In this document: piece after piece, positions 36,539 to 49,590 of the stretch | How the letters are laid out: every line of letters begins with the position of its first letter | Position numbering within the stretch: position 1 is the first letter of the stretch | DNA from: Blakeslea trispora | Taxonomy: Eukaryota; Mucoromycota; Mucoromycetes; Mucorales; Choanephoraceae | Assembly: GCA_025331445.1 (NCBI GenBank) | Contig: JAIWNE010000004.1 | Coordinates: 310,001-374,000, forward strand | DNA: 64,000 nt | Reading direction: 5' to 3' | Notes under the pieces: model-generated | What the model saw: only the letters and a program-made list of their open reading frames with translations | Told to the model about the DNA's origin: nothing | The model's database searches: none | Translations under genes and position numbers: made by a program

Positions 36539-37904
36539 GAATCCTCTTCTTTATGCTCAACCAGCCCCTTTTTTTTTCTTTTCTATTGTTGTTGTTATTG
36601 TGTAATAGAAACCTATTTTCAAGATACTCGGGTGAATCTTGTCTGTACTATTGCAACTGATACATAGCCCTGGTTCTGACATATTCTTACAACCTATTTG
36701 AGCCTCTGTCGACTGAGATTCATCATGTAAAGATTGTGTTTCATTTGAAGGGAGAGTTTTTTCTGTATCTTACAGAGTGAGATGTTTGCTATCTCCATAT
36801 TAAAAAGAATCCCTTTCTCCATAATCCTCCCACACAATTGAGATCGGATCGGTTCTTGAATGTCAGTTGTGATAATTGTCACAATAAACAGTTCATTCCT
36901 TCTACAAAAGAAGTCCATGCTTGCATCTCATGAAGCATATGTGGTAGGCTCGTGAGCAGTGTATAACAAGCAGATGCCATGCTGTTCATAAAACTGTTAA
37001 ATGAATGAAATCGCTGTTGGAGTGAGATCGGTAGTGATCTACTTGTTCACTTGGCATCCATCACTAAACCTCCACCAGCATGCGGTCAAACAGTCTTTCT
37101 TCAAGCAACCTTAAGGACTCGTATAGAGTGTTGTCTTCTTCACTAATGAACACACCAGTAACTTCTCAAATCATCAAAGTGCCAGGCTTGATGCTTTCTA
37201 CAAAGACTAAGATTTTGAGCATTGATGTTGTAACTGGAATCAAGATTTTCTGGCATGCGTCTTGCTTTCTCAATACTAGATCTTGTAAACAAAGCAACAT
37301 TCATCTTTATCTCTCTATAATCATTGGCCAACGTATAAAACACTTGGTATTTTTGCAATACCCGACAATAGACTCGTACATCATTCTACTGCGTTTAATA
37401 CGGGAGGTTTTCGGTAAATAGAATATACGGGCTGCCCCTGTTTGTGCAACATCCCATTTACCAAATGATCTGCATGAAATCTACTTTCAAACCATCTAGG
37501 GTTCTTGACATTTAATTTCATAGAATCTTTCAACGTTATGATCTTGAAGCTGATATGCTTGAGTGCTATTGAGCAGATCATGTATTTGTTGTTTAATCAG
37601 ACTTGTAAAAAGTGTATACAGTCAATTCGGAAGTTATTGGCGCAAAAGTTGAAATTGATTTAAAGCAAGGCAAATAAATAACTTGAAGCAAATGAGGAAG
37701 ACCTCTTTATATAAAAAAAAAAAGAAGTAAAAGTATAGGAAACATGCTATCGATTAACGTCATGGCGAGGGGTTTCATAATTCGCTTTTCAGTAAAGATG
37801 TAAAGAATGGTTTAGACTGATTGCACCATTCTTGGTTTATATTGAGTCTCTCTTGTGATTTCTCTTGTATTTTCCATGTATATATACATATACATATATA
37901 TATA
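36539..37904. other. 1.4-kb region with decayed reading frames, no identifiable gene
   Basis: Several minus-strand frames of 65-75 codons (36694-36918, 37143-37358, 37381-37581) lie in succession and are rich in ordinary amino acids rather than low complexity, as if one gene has been broken by frameshifts. I see no known motif. A TA-rich microsatellite (TATATACATATA units) ends the region at about 37876-37918, where repeat D begins. Confidence 0.4.
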
Positions 37905-40254
37905 CATATATATATTTGCAGTACTAAGGGAGAGGGCTGATCCCACTCCCAATGAGATCCGATGGCTTAAGCTTAGTCTACTGCTCTTGATTACCTCGGG
38001 AGAGGGGTGACCTTCCCCCAAACCACCTCTCAGCTGGTTTTTTTAGGTCCAAAAGCCATTCAGGTTACGTGATAGTGCTTGATTTAATTCGAAATTTCAG
38101 TATAAAGACTTTGTGGATTGTGGATTGTGGATTAGTGGGTTAAAATAAACGTAAGTATTTTCTTTCCAATCTTTCTTTGTATAAAACTAAAGATATTCCA
38201 GTGCCTAAGACTCGATTAAAAGTACAGTAGTTTTAAGCATCAAAATGGAACAGTTAATTTTTTTTTAAAAAAAAACAGTGGACAAGGAAAATGTTTATTA
38301 CAACTCTGATCAGTTGGCAAGAGAGTTCAAAAGAATGTCGTAAGGGAGTACCTTAGACTTTTTCAAGTTTTCAGGTAACTCCCTGAAACAATTGGTGGTA
38401 TATAGATTGTGGATGTTCACCAAATCTTCTACGACAGAAACAAGCATTGTAGCCTCAGACTTCAAAGCAGGGAGAGCAAAGGAAAACAGTTCAACTGCCA
38501 AGTAGAAGCCATCATACATGAGTTCAAGCATGTACACCATTACTTTTTGGCCTACAGCTCTAAAAGACATGACGCTTTTCTTGTTCTTCTTGTCAATTAC
38601 GTTCTTACTAAACAGCATCACTCTGTACAGATCAAGGCATTGGCCCTCCTTGTTGGAGCTGGCGCTCTTCAACTCACCAAACAAATTGCTATAAGACAGC
38701 TTGTCATCTTCATAAACATCACAGCGAAAGTCTGGACGAGAACTGTCCACTCGGCTGCTTTCATGAACCAAACCATTGCATCTAGAGAAAAAGAAAATAA
38801 GCTTCAAGTTGAGACAAGATAAAGCTATTACTTACGGCAGGGGATTGACACCTTGTTCTTTGAGCAATGGCATGAACAGAGGATGTATGATGGTGCTGGC
38901 AAGGGTGTACTCGTTGCAATCTTTCTCGCTGTTCTCCGGAAGAAAAGACATACTGAAGGAATTGAGCATGAGTATCTCTCTTTTTTTTCTTGTTTCTTTA
39001 TATTAGGGCAAACTTACAGCGACTGGATGGCAGCGATTGCCTTCTTGGTTGATTGGCATGTTGTGTTTCTTCTCAAAGTCAAGAACAACAAGTCACGCTC
39101 TTCATCATTAGGGGACTATGATTTATCGTTAGTAAGCGGCTCGAAATGTTGCTTAAGTTGCACTTTACCTTCAGACACTTGATTGTCTGCATGATGATCT
39201 CAGGTTCAACCTCAACATGTTTGTAAATGCTCTTGACGTGTTTGTAAGCATCCTTGAGCTGACTTTTATTGAAATGCTTCAGTAAGGATTGGCTCATCAG
39301 TTTGTCATTTTCAAGCAGCAGAATCCCAGACAGAGACCTAATAGAATAAACCATTAGCTTAGTTGTCAGATATACAAGGTAGTTGGCTGATTGATAAACA
39401 TACAAGAGCTCGTTGATGTCTTTCGACATTTTTAAGGAGCCATCATGCTCAAGACAGTATTTGAGCGATGTGCTTTGGTAAGCAGCGAACAAACCAGAGA
39501 AATCCACATCATTCATCTGCCATTTGTTTACAGCAGCAACAGGCTCAAAAGTGAAATCTTTCATACGAAGCGACATGCTATTATAAAATTGAAAATATTA
39601 GCAAGCATATAAACAAACACTTGTCTACTCTTACTCGGGAGACTTTCGCTTGAGACCTGTATTTGAAGTGCTCAGTTTCATTGAGCTAGCTGCCTCGGTG
39701 ATGCTTCTTGTTGTAGTGCAAGTTGAGGCAGTCTGCTTTTCCTATAGACACGCGTTAGTGTATTTTAAGACATCAAACCATATTTTTGATTAGCCCTTTT
39801 GATAAGCTTACTTCAGGGTTGTGCTGGTAGTAGAGCTTGCACCAAGTTCTCTTGTCAATTCTGGATCTAGTGTCAGATGTTAGCTTACATGACATTATTT
39901 TGCAACAATAGCTGATTGTTACCTTTTCATAGATCCATCAGGATGTGCTTCTGCAAAAACAGAAGCAAAGCGAGACTTCCAAACCTCTAACAAGGCAGGG
40001 GGGGGGGGAGTTAACACCAGGTACTTTCCAATCAGTCATGATTGCTGGTGTAAATTTTGTAACAAATCCTTTGAGATTAGGATTTTCAGTTTGCATATAT
40101 GCATAAAGTTCTAATGAGAAGTCTGTCAATAACCTTTCGAATGTGGCAGGCGAATTCATATTACCGTTGTATCCAGGGTAGTGGTTCATTTTCAATATTA
40201 GAATAGAGGTGAGAAAGGGACAAATGCCTTCAACACCAATGTTGGCTTTTAAGG
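37905..40254 (-). repeat. Repeat unit D, left copy (about 2.35 kb)
   Basis: Reverse complement of 52462-54807. Similarity is highest over the last exon and the GC-rich end (37920-38045) and lower over the seventh exon. Its inner edge starts CCTTAAAAGCCAACATTGG and its outer edge ends in a TA-rich tract, the same in both copies; flanks differ. It carries one gene. Confidence 0.9.
38310..40188 (-). pseudogene. D-unit gene, left copy, with frameshift in exon 1
   Basis: It has the same eight-exon layout as the complete copy at 52527-54401. In exon 1 a run of 11 G (plus strand, 40008-40018) replaces the run of 10 in the other copy and shifts the frame after the Pro-Pro-Pro stretch, so the product would end early. 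All other exons and splice sites seem intact. The extra base lies in a homopolymer and could be a sequencing error. Confidence 0.7.
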
Positions 40255-41093
<839 letters not shown>

Positions 41094-41113
41094 AAGCCAA
41101 TTTTTGGCTTTAA

Positions 41114-41854
41114 TTAAATCACTAGCCATAAGGGTTCATGATAGCAATTGACAAAGATGTTTGTTTTCAATCTTGTTGTTGATGTTACAGACGAAGGAAT
41201 GGCGCTACTCAAACCATTATCATTCATAAATGACAAATGTAAAGCTTCAAGTAACAAAGAAAGTATCGGTCGAGATGAGACATAGATACTACAGTACAAA
41301 GTATCTTGTACTTTAACAGCAGCAACACTGATTATACATGTGCCTGACTGGAAAAGACGAGAGTAAGCTTGAGGAGCTAAGAATAATCTTTCCAAGAGTC
41401 TGTCAGATATATAGCATCTTGAGCCAATCTTCTGGTTTGAGCCCAATTCTCGATCCACAGTAGAGAGCATCTGAAAGCCAGGCAGCACAAATTCGTTAGT
41501 TGATTCTGTCCATGTCTCATTCAACAGCAGTACATCCGAAGAAAGAAATACAGAATCAGATGTGATTTGCCTAAAATTAGGGCCTAAACCCTCAACATTG
41601 TATGAAATTACTTGGATGTCATCATTGTTGAGCGACCGTGTCGATAGATGATTGAATGTAGGTATCAACTGAACAGAATGTTGTCTTCGTAGTTCTTCAA
41701 CCAAACCGCTTTGTTCTTCAGCCCAAATAGGTGCAGGAGCAATGAATTTGTTGTCCTTGATTATAATCTTTTGTCCAGCTGCTGTAGTTGCTCTTGAGCA
41801 AGCGACATACAATGCAGATCTAGCCATTCTTTTTTTTACCAATATCGTAGACAA
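41114..41854 (-). pseudogene. Helentron C-terminal helicase end and AP-endonuclease-like domain
   Basis: The frame starts with ALYVACSRAT (last helicase motif) and continues through a linker into VISYNVEGLG and DVLLLNETWTE, which match the start of the exonuclease-endonuclease-phosphatase fold (catalytic Asn and Glu). It then runs on for about 130 residues and stops at 41114. The domain is shorter than a full endonuclease, so its C-terminal catalytic residues are probably missing. Confidence 0.65.
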
Positions 41855-44030
41855 CTACAGAGTCGTAAGTGCCACCTTGAGACTTGTGAACAGTCATGGC
41901 TTCAGCAGGCACAACGGGGAACTGTTTTCTTTGAAGACTTAGAGAGCCATCCTTCTTCTTGCTGATGGTGCCGACTGTGGGCTCAATCATAGCCCAGGTA
42001 TCATCACTTATACTTGCAAGTCTTCTAATTCTTTCTTGCCTTCTTCTTATTTTCAAACCTGCGCTATTCTCTTCAAGCTTGACCCACAATCTCATTGGTT
42101 TTGCTGGTCCGGAATCTTGTTGATTCGAGCTTTCAGCATTGGTTTCGACAGTGGATCTTCTTCCGTAATCTATCTTCATAAGATAGCCTGTTGCCCTGTT
42201 TACAAGGCCATCGCTTGTATTAATATTCTTGGTCATCATGTACCTAGCACCTATTTTGAGCAGCAACTTTTTGATGAGACCGCCATTCTTCAAATTGCCA
42301 AATTTTTTGCTAATCAGCATTTTGGATTAGATGATCAACAGCAGACTGACTCGACATCATGCCAGTAGCTCCATCAAAAGCAACAGAAACTGCACCTTCT
42401 GTATTCATAGACATGAGAATGTTGTTGTTGGCTTTGTGAACTTCTTCATTGGTCTTGAATAGGCATACACCCCTCGTGTTCCTATCGGTGCTTGCACTTA
42501 CAAAAAAGTTGGTAGTATCTTGGGCTCCAGTAGTGTGATCGAGATGAAGAAGAGGAAGAGGAAGATTAGGTAGATCAATATTGTCATGAGAAGAATTCGT
42601 GTCATTTCTGTTTCTTGAAGCATGTGCATTGAAGGCTTGAAGCTCTTCAGTAGTCAGTCTTAGCACGCAATTTCGAATTAAGCAAATATCATCGGAGGTC
42701 ATGGATCCTGCAGCCATGTTGCTTAGTGCGATGGCAAAGGATTGATCATCTCTTTGTCTCATTATTTCTGTCAGTCTGAACGTTTTAAATAGGTGCCACA
42801 GATCTTTGGATTTGGCGTTGCTGGGATAAACGTTCTTGACTTGTACAGCAGGAAGTTGGAAAAAGTCATCAACAAAAATAACAGACACACTGCCAAAGGG
42901 AAGGTCTCTATCAAAAATATGCTTCAATCGTTGATCAACATATGAAAGCATTTTGTCAGATATCATGCTGATTTCATCAATGATGACTACTTTCAGATCT
43001 TTGAGACCAACAGACATAGAATGACTAACATCAGAGGAAAGTTCGGGGAGACTTTGGTTGCCGTGATTTTGATTTATTGGTAAGTGGAATGCTTGATGCA
43101 CAGTCAGGCCATCAATTACGAATGCTGCCTTGTCTGTCGGAGCGGTTAAAAGAACGGAGGGAGAGAGCGTGTCTCTTTCAGTATTGCTGTCAAGCTCACG
43201 AGAAAGGGCTTCAAACAACATCTTGATCAGCATACTCCTACTCACTCCAGCACCACCAGTCATAAAATGATAGATGGTCCATATAACTTCCAAGTTGTAT
43301 TTGATGACGCTATGTTGAACATTTGTCGAACAGTACGATCCTTGTTGGTACGAACATGGTGAATTGTATGACAAAGATAATCCCGTTGATTGAGGTTGAG
43401 TTTTGTCAACAAACTTTTAAAATCTTGATTGCTCAATCATTCAGGCACAGTGAGCTCTTCACAATAGGTCCTGCTGCTTGTTGAGCCTGTTCCCAAATTC
43501 GAATCATTTTTGGCATCTGTTTCTCTATGATAATTGCCTTCTTCAGAGTCGTCAATGTCAAGAGTATATCTGCTGAAATTGTTTTCATTCTCAAAATATA
43601 ACACTCTATGACTAGGTTGCTCATTATCTTCATCTTCATCTTCTTCATTTTCATCTTCCAAAACTGCTAGATAGCCATCAAGTGTTTCATCACTGATGGT
43701 TCTGAACTCTTTTTTCGCCTCCATGATTGCATTTGAGTTTAGCAAGAAAACCTGTTCAGCGTCAACATCAATCATCTCAGCTTTTTCTTCTTTCCATGGT
43801 TTAAACAGCATCAAGCGAATACGAAAGTAGTCGTTCCTGTCTTTGTCGATATTTCCTTTGAAATATCTAATGACCCTATATTTTCCTCTTCTTTTGATAA
43901 AACCTTGTTGGTTTTTCCAGGTAAATATCTTGCCGGCATCAACAGCAGCACCTTCTTCTAACATTTCATCAGGGACATTGTCTTCGTTCTCTACTTCTTT
44001 ATCAGGTCTGTTTGTTTGTTGTCTTCTTGG
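41820..44030 (-). pseudogene. Helentron PIF1-type helicase region
   Basis: After the A run the frame resumes with the GKIFTWKNQQGFIKRRGKYR linker typical of Helitrons, then meets a TGA at 43437-43439, a frameshift near 43300 and further shifts near 42310 and at an A run near 41830. Helicase motifs are visible: a corrupted Walker A (GGAGVSRS for GGAGTGKS), APTDKAAF, Walker B VVIIDEISMI, a LTEIMRQ stretch, and MTVHKSQGGTYD. The lost Walker A lysine alone would abolish ATPase activity. Confidence 0.75.
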
Positions 44031-44056
44031 TTTTTTTTTTTTTTTTTTTTTTTTTT

Positions 44057-47000
44057 GAAAACTCAAAGTATGCAGCAAATTGAGCCAAATTTAAGTGCGA
44101 AAGCTCATCCGGACGAGCAACATAGTGTTCTATTAATCCAGGTTGATACCATTCAGTCGAATCTGCAGGTAAGTCAACTAAATCCTGACCACTTTTAAGA
44201 GTACGTGTTCTTTTATCGAGCCTTGATGTTGGAATGTGTACAGTTACAGTACTCGATTCGGCTATGTTGATACCAAGCAAATTGTAGCAGGCTTCCTGGG
44301 CAGATATTTCACTTGTGTTGTAATAAGTATTTATCAACAAGCCCAGCATGCTCATGGCTTTGCTTGAAGGATTATTGCGGTGCTTTTGAAAAATTTCACC
44401 TAAGGCCTTACTGATGTAATTGACAACATATTCGCAACAGGCATACGGGTCTAATATGTATTGGATATCCATGTTTGACCGCATAAGACCAAAAACTTTA
44501 GTATTATAGTTGTTGGTAACAATTGCATCAGTGGAACGCTTGATAAAGATTTTGTTTAATTTGAGGTTGATACGCAGAGCATCGAGATAGTCGTTGTAGG
44601 TTGCGATATTCAATTCAATCAAGATATCTTCAAATGACATATTTGACTGGGTCAAATTGGACATGTTGTCATTAAGATACATATTGATTCTTTTGTTCAA
44701 AGCCTTCAATCTGTTCTTTCCTTCAGCAGTAAACTCAAGATCTTCTACAGGTGTCAATAGTCTTGTCTCTTTCATTGGTGGAAATGGTATATTGAATCGA
44801 CAAACTTCCTTTCCTACTCGTTTTCTTATACAGGTATGAGTGTGTTTGTGAGAAAGTCTACTATCCACCAAAGTTCTCCACGTATTCTCATTGCATTCTT
44901 CTACATTCTTGGCATGAGGAGTTCCATCCCATTCTCTTTTGCATGTAACAAGCTTATCCACAAAATCGCAAACTTCCTGCTGATTGCTTTCAGTACCAGT
45001 CTTGTTGTTGAAAACAGGCGCATCCTTCAACCAAATGAGCATATGGATATGTGGAGATCCTTTAAAATAGCACAAGTTAGCCATAAGCATATGTTTAAAG
45101 AACTTTTCTTTTTGCTTACCACGTTGTTGGAATTCTACTCTATAATAATATTCCTTGATCTTGTACCCCGCAAAAGGACCTGCTTCATGAGACCATGTCT
45201 TTTTAAGGACACGGAATCTATGGTCAAAGTAGCGAGCGCAGGTAACTGGATCGCTTTGTATCAATCTGGCTTTTTCTGCATAACTCAATTCGTTTGATTG
45301 AATTTCAGTAATAACATCATTGTCAACCACTTTCTTCAAAATAACCAAGAGCTCAGGCCAAAATGCTTCTGCAGCTGAAACAGTCAAAAAGATAGTTGGT
45401 ATACCTATTTGTGCAATCATAGCCATAACATTTTGCTTCTGTCCTTTCCAATAGCTGACTGACGAACGAATACCAGTAAAAACCTTGTACGCTTGATCGA
45501 GATTCAACAAAGCATTTACATTTTCCGGATTGGATACATCATCTACTGTAATGGCTCGTTCGCTGTCCTCACCGTTGGCTTTCATTGTTCTTTTTCGAAT
45601 GATGATGTTCAAATTACTTTTCATCTTCAACAGTTGAATCTTGCGATCAAAAAACAAAAGACAATCAGCACGACTTGCAACTCTTCTATCGAAACTACGA
45701 GTCATTGATTTGACCATGGACTGGTAAGATACACACAATGTTGTGACCAACTTTTGTCCAAAGAAAATTTTGGGGAAAGCCAAAAAATCACAGTCTTGAT
45801 CCATAATAATGGAAAGAGGTGTGTTTCCTTCTGCTGGGGCTATACGGAGAACAGTGTTATTATCAACAAGCAAAGTTTTTTGTACTCCTGCATTGGCCTC
45901 ATCTACTCCATCAACCTGCTCTTCATTTTGAGAACCACTATTCTCATTGGTCTCGACTTGATTGTCTGAGCCTTGTTCATCATCATCTGGACCAAAGTCT
46001 TCTTCAAATATGTCACCTAGCTCATCTTCATTGACTTCTACCGATTCGTTTGAACCGTCTTGACGTAGATTGCGAGTAGTCCATTCTTCTTCATCAACAA
46101 CATCGACATCATGAGCAATGTAGAGAGGAGTTCCTAGCAAGTAGCGAACTGCTGTCCAAACATAGTCAGGTTTGACAACTCCTTGCATATAATTCTTAAG
46201 GTAAGTCATCTTTCTTGCTAAGTGAACATGTACAGTCGAAGTATCATCAAGATTTCTTGGTAAAGGAGATACAAAGGTATCAACGTTGACAGGTACATTG
46301 AATATGGCACCTTTACTTCTGAACTGACCATGCAGACCTTTATGGGTCCACAAAGATTGGAAGATATGGCGTGGTGCTACTAGTCTTTCTTCGAGTCTAC
46401 TGAGCTTGTTGACGCATTCTACTTTCTTGGGAAAATGAAGGCCATGAGACAAAGCAATAGTTGGCAGCTTTGTTTTTTTTGAGTGATGTGCTCCTCTTAA
46501 AGAAAAGATTTTCGTAGCAAAAGCAAATGAAAGTAAGGCCAAGACGAATTGAGTCTTCATATTCATTAGTAATAGCTTGCCATTCTAAGTTGATCTGGAA
46601 TATGATGCTGTGTGTTAAAACGAATGTCCTTTTTTTTTAAAAAAAACTTTACCTCGGGTTTCAAAGGTGTCTGTCGTCTTTGTCGGTAGTCTCTTTGATA
46701 TTCAGTATATTCTTCAATATGCTCAGCTCTATACTGTCTGGCTTCTTCAGTATGCTCGGCTCTATATCTTCTTCGATACAACCTTCCTTCTTCGTAATTG
46801 TTTCGGTCTCTCTGCCGCTTTCTAATTGATTCAGAATTTCTTTACAACGTAGGATCGTTGATTCTCTTTTCTTCTTCTTGCCCTTTCATTTTCCACATTG
46901 GAAAGTCTAAACCGACTTGTTTAGCCTAAGTATGTGACGGTGGAATTTGTTGCATCTCGAGGTACATCTTGAATGGGTGAACTCATGTCATCTCTTGCAA

Positions 47001-47142
47001 GAGTTTCAGTGGAAGAGTTTGGGGCAGTATTGCTCTGACTTTCAAGGGCAAGGTCTTCAGCGCTGCTTGCTTGTCTTGTTAGAAGGCTTGCAGGGAATCT
47101 GATGTAGATTCTTTCTTTCTTCTGATTGAGGCGTTCTCTCAT
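44057..47142 (-). pseudogene. Helentron Rep (HUH) region
   Basis: A basic segment with repeated RYRAEH/QYRAEH motifs (46600-46800) leads to a C-x-C module (FICFCYENLFFKR, frameshifted) and then a long open stretch from 46566 down. The latter includes LEERLVAPRHIF, the SYWKGQKQNVMAMI and PTIFLTVSAAEAFWPELL segments, DPVTCARYFDHRF, YYYRVEFQQRG and SPHIHMLIWLKDAP, the two-histidine Rep motif. A 60-nt in-frame intron (45060-45119) sits between RG and SPHIH; removing it restores the canonical spacing. The frame ends in a 26-base A run (T on the plus strand, 44031-44056). Rep would nick and join DNA during rolling-circle transposition. Confidence 0.75.
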
Positions 47143-47259
47143 TACGCCTAGATCTAAGTCGAATTCTTGGCATATCTTTAAGTATGTGTTATTTGAAAGA
47201 GATAATGTTTTATTTTATTTCTAAAATTAGAGGTATTCTATCTTGACAACAACAATGTA

Positions 47260-47370
47260 GTTTGCTGGCTTAAGCTTAATCTACTATTCCTAGCTCGAGC
47301 TTGCTTCGCGTGAGGGGGAGGGACGATCCTCCCCCCTTAAACCCCCTCCCAGACTGGTTTAGGCTTAATC
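47260..47370 (-). repeat. GC-rich hairpin motif at the upstream end of the Helentron
   Basis: Read on the minus strand: AAACCAG, a GGGAGGGGGTTT arm, a strong palindrome GGGGGGAGG-ATCG-TCCCTCCCCC, then TAGATTAAGCTTAAGCC. The same order of elements occurs at the ends of both D units (37930-38045 and 54660-54790). Confidence 0.7.
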
Positions 47371-49590
47371 TATGTAATTTTTTTATTACTTGTTATCTAC
47401 GGTTTTTGCTTGAGGCTTCTTGTATCATTTTCATGTTTGTGAGCACATCCATATAGAGCTTGTTGTTGTTCTTTAGCTGTTCCATACAAGGTAATTTTTT
47501 GTCACAATACTTTTCTTTTTTTTTCTTTTTTTCTTCATTTCCAAAGGCTTGTTTGACACTCCATATAAAACACCAAAAAGGAGTAGCGAATAACACACCA
47601 GGCGAGAAATTTTGTAATTTTTCGTTTTCTAGCAATGCGATTGGACAATTCCCATTTTTTTGTTTATTTTTTTTTTATTTTTCTACAACAAAAAAATAAA
47701 TAAATTGGATGAAGTCAGAATACAAAACGACTCAAGGGTAATTTCAGACGACATCAAAAGTAGGTAACAGGGTCAAATACGACAATATATACCGAATATT
47801 TCACCCGCTTCTGTTTTTGACCTTCTCAAGATATACTCAATGAATCAAAACAAGAGTGGTATTGTTCGATCAGAAGTAAGTCTTATTTCTTTGAGACCAT
47901 TTTGGCATAAATGATCTGTAGTTAGATTTTGTCAATTTGTACCAAGAACAAACCATTTTTAAGCTCATGAAGGAGTTTAATTTCAGTGGCTGAGCACTGT
48001 CTCCATGTTTTTCATGTATGATAAGCTCAACCTTTACACATCCTTCAGAGGAGCTTTTTAGGCTACCTTGATATCTTCTTCATGCTCTAGTACCACTGCA
48101 AGAGTTCTATTATGATAAAATGTCCTCTTTTGTTGTTTTCTTTGACAACATCTTTATGGCAGATATATATTCCGGCTCTGATTGACGAAAAGGTCGAACC
48201 GACCTCTTATTGAATATAGACATGACCTTTTTTTTTGCAGCGCAATCACTGATGCCAAAAAGCTGGACTAAAGCTGTGAGGATCTCAAGCTTCTTAATCT
48301 TGTCTTCATTAAATTTTTGATTAACAATGACATCGACCATTCGACTTTAAAAATGAAAATTTCGGACGAAAATTTTCTAGTGTTCGAAATATGTTCTTGG
48401 TGATATATTTTGATTTTACTTTTTTTTTATCAGATGGTAGAGAAAGAAGAGAACTTTCAACCTGTGCACGACCATTTCTTGGATAATAGTCATGATAACA
48501 TATAAAAAGGATAATTTCTCTGGTCTAAATAGTCTATTGTATGTTAAAATAAGCCGAATTGACGGACTTTAGATTTGTTATAAAATAGAAAAGAATAAAA
48601 AGAGATTACTTCAATTGAACTCACGTAGAGACAGAATTGATTGAGTAAGATAAGGACAATGTTTATTGAAATAATGATGAGGGCTATTTGTACTAATGAA
48701 ATACGGGTGATAATACATAATAGGAAAGATTGGATAAAGCCAATTGTTAACAGATCAAGAAAGGAAGTAATGGCAGAGCAAACTAAAAAGGAAATGCTCT
48801 TGTCAAGAGAGAGATTCAATTTCCGCAGCTGACGTAGAACACTCAGCTCACAACAATGTAACCCTTCTGTTCGTGACTGTAAATTCCTTAAGTCCTAAGT
48901 GAATTGGTTTATTTGCAAGATCGAAACCCTCGCAGAGGTTCCCTTTTTATTTATTTATTAGCAGAATTTTGTGCTTTAAGCATTCGCATGGTCATGGACC
49001 TGTTTCGTCTTCATTCTCTTCCTGATTACTGTAAGGCATTGGGGTCGACAGTTCTCAGTGAATATCCACTTTATCTTTTGGCTTAGCCTTATGCTTTAAG
49101 CATTCGCATGGTCATGGACCTGTTTCATCTTCATTCTCTTCCTGATTACTGTAAGGCATTGGGGTCGACAGTTCTCAGTGAATATCCATTTTATCTATTG
49201 ACAGAATTTTGTGCTTTAGAAGAGATGAACAGATGCTAACATTGTTTGTGCTTAACTCAATATAAGCTTTTACTTGCAGTCTACAAAACTTTAGTTCTAT
49301 GTTTACTTACTTGGTAGCTTATCCTCCGCTGATATACAGCATAGAAGTCTATCTTGAACGAAACATTCGATTAAGGAGCGAAACTCTTATCGACAGCTAT
49401 TGTGCCGCAAACAAGAAGCAACAAAGAAATAAGCTAGGGAAAAGATGTATTACATATCTAATGAGATGCCTTGATCCAGTATCTATTTATTCACTTTTTT
49501 ACTGCTGGCATACCGAAGGTATTTATTAGCTACAAAGTCTTGCAGAACTAAAGCCAGATAGTGGTCGTTTTTAGCCATACCAAGCTATAC
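47371..49590. other. 2.2-kb region without a recognisable gene, with a tandem duplication
   Basis: Short frames only (for example 48110-48340 minus, 49299-49529 plus) with no domain. A 120-bp tandem duplication lies at 48961-49219. The last 350 bp lead into the Tc1-type transposase gene; I could not find its terminal inverted repeats here. Confidence 0.5.
48961..49219. repeat. 120-bp tandem repeat, two copies plus a 19-bp partial third
   Basis: Copies 48961-49080 and 49081-49200 share AAGCATTCGCATGGTCATGG and GGGGTCGACAGTTCTCAGTG with few differences, followed by ACAGAATTTTGTGCTTTAG (49201-49219). The period equals 40 codons, but the frame stops just inside the second copy. Confidence 0.9.

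Larger units (their letters stand above)
41094..47370 (-). mobile_element. Decayed Helentron (Rep - PIF1 helicase - AP-endonuclease)
   Basis: On the minus strand, in order, one reads a Cys-containing N-terminal module, a HUH-type Rep domain, a PIF1-family helicase and a C-terminal endonuclease/exonuclease/phosphatase-type domain. That combination defines Helentrons, a class of rolling-circle Helitron. At the downstream side is a perfect hairpin AAGCCAA-TTT-TTGGCTT (41094-41110); upstream is a GC-rich structured motif (47260-47370) shared with the D units. At least one stop codon and several frameshifts break the long gene, many at A-runs. Exact element ends are not proven. Confidence 0.75.
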
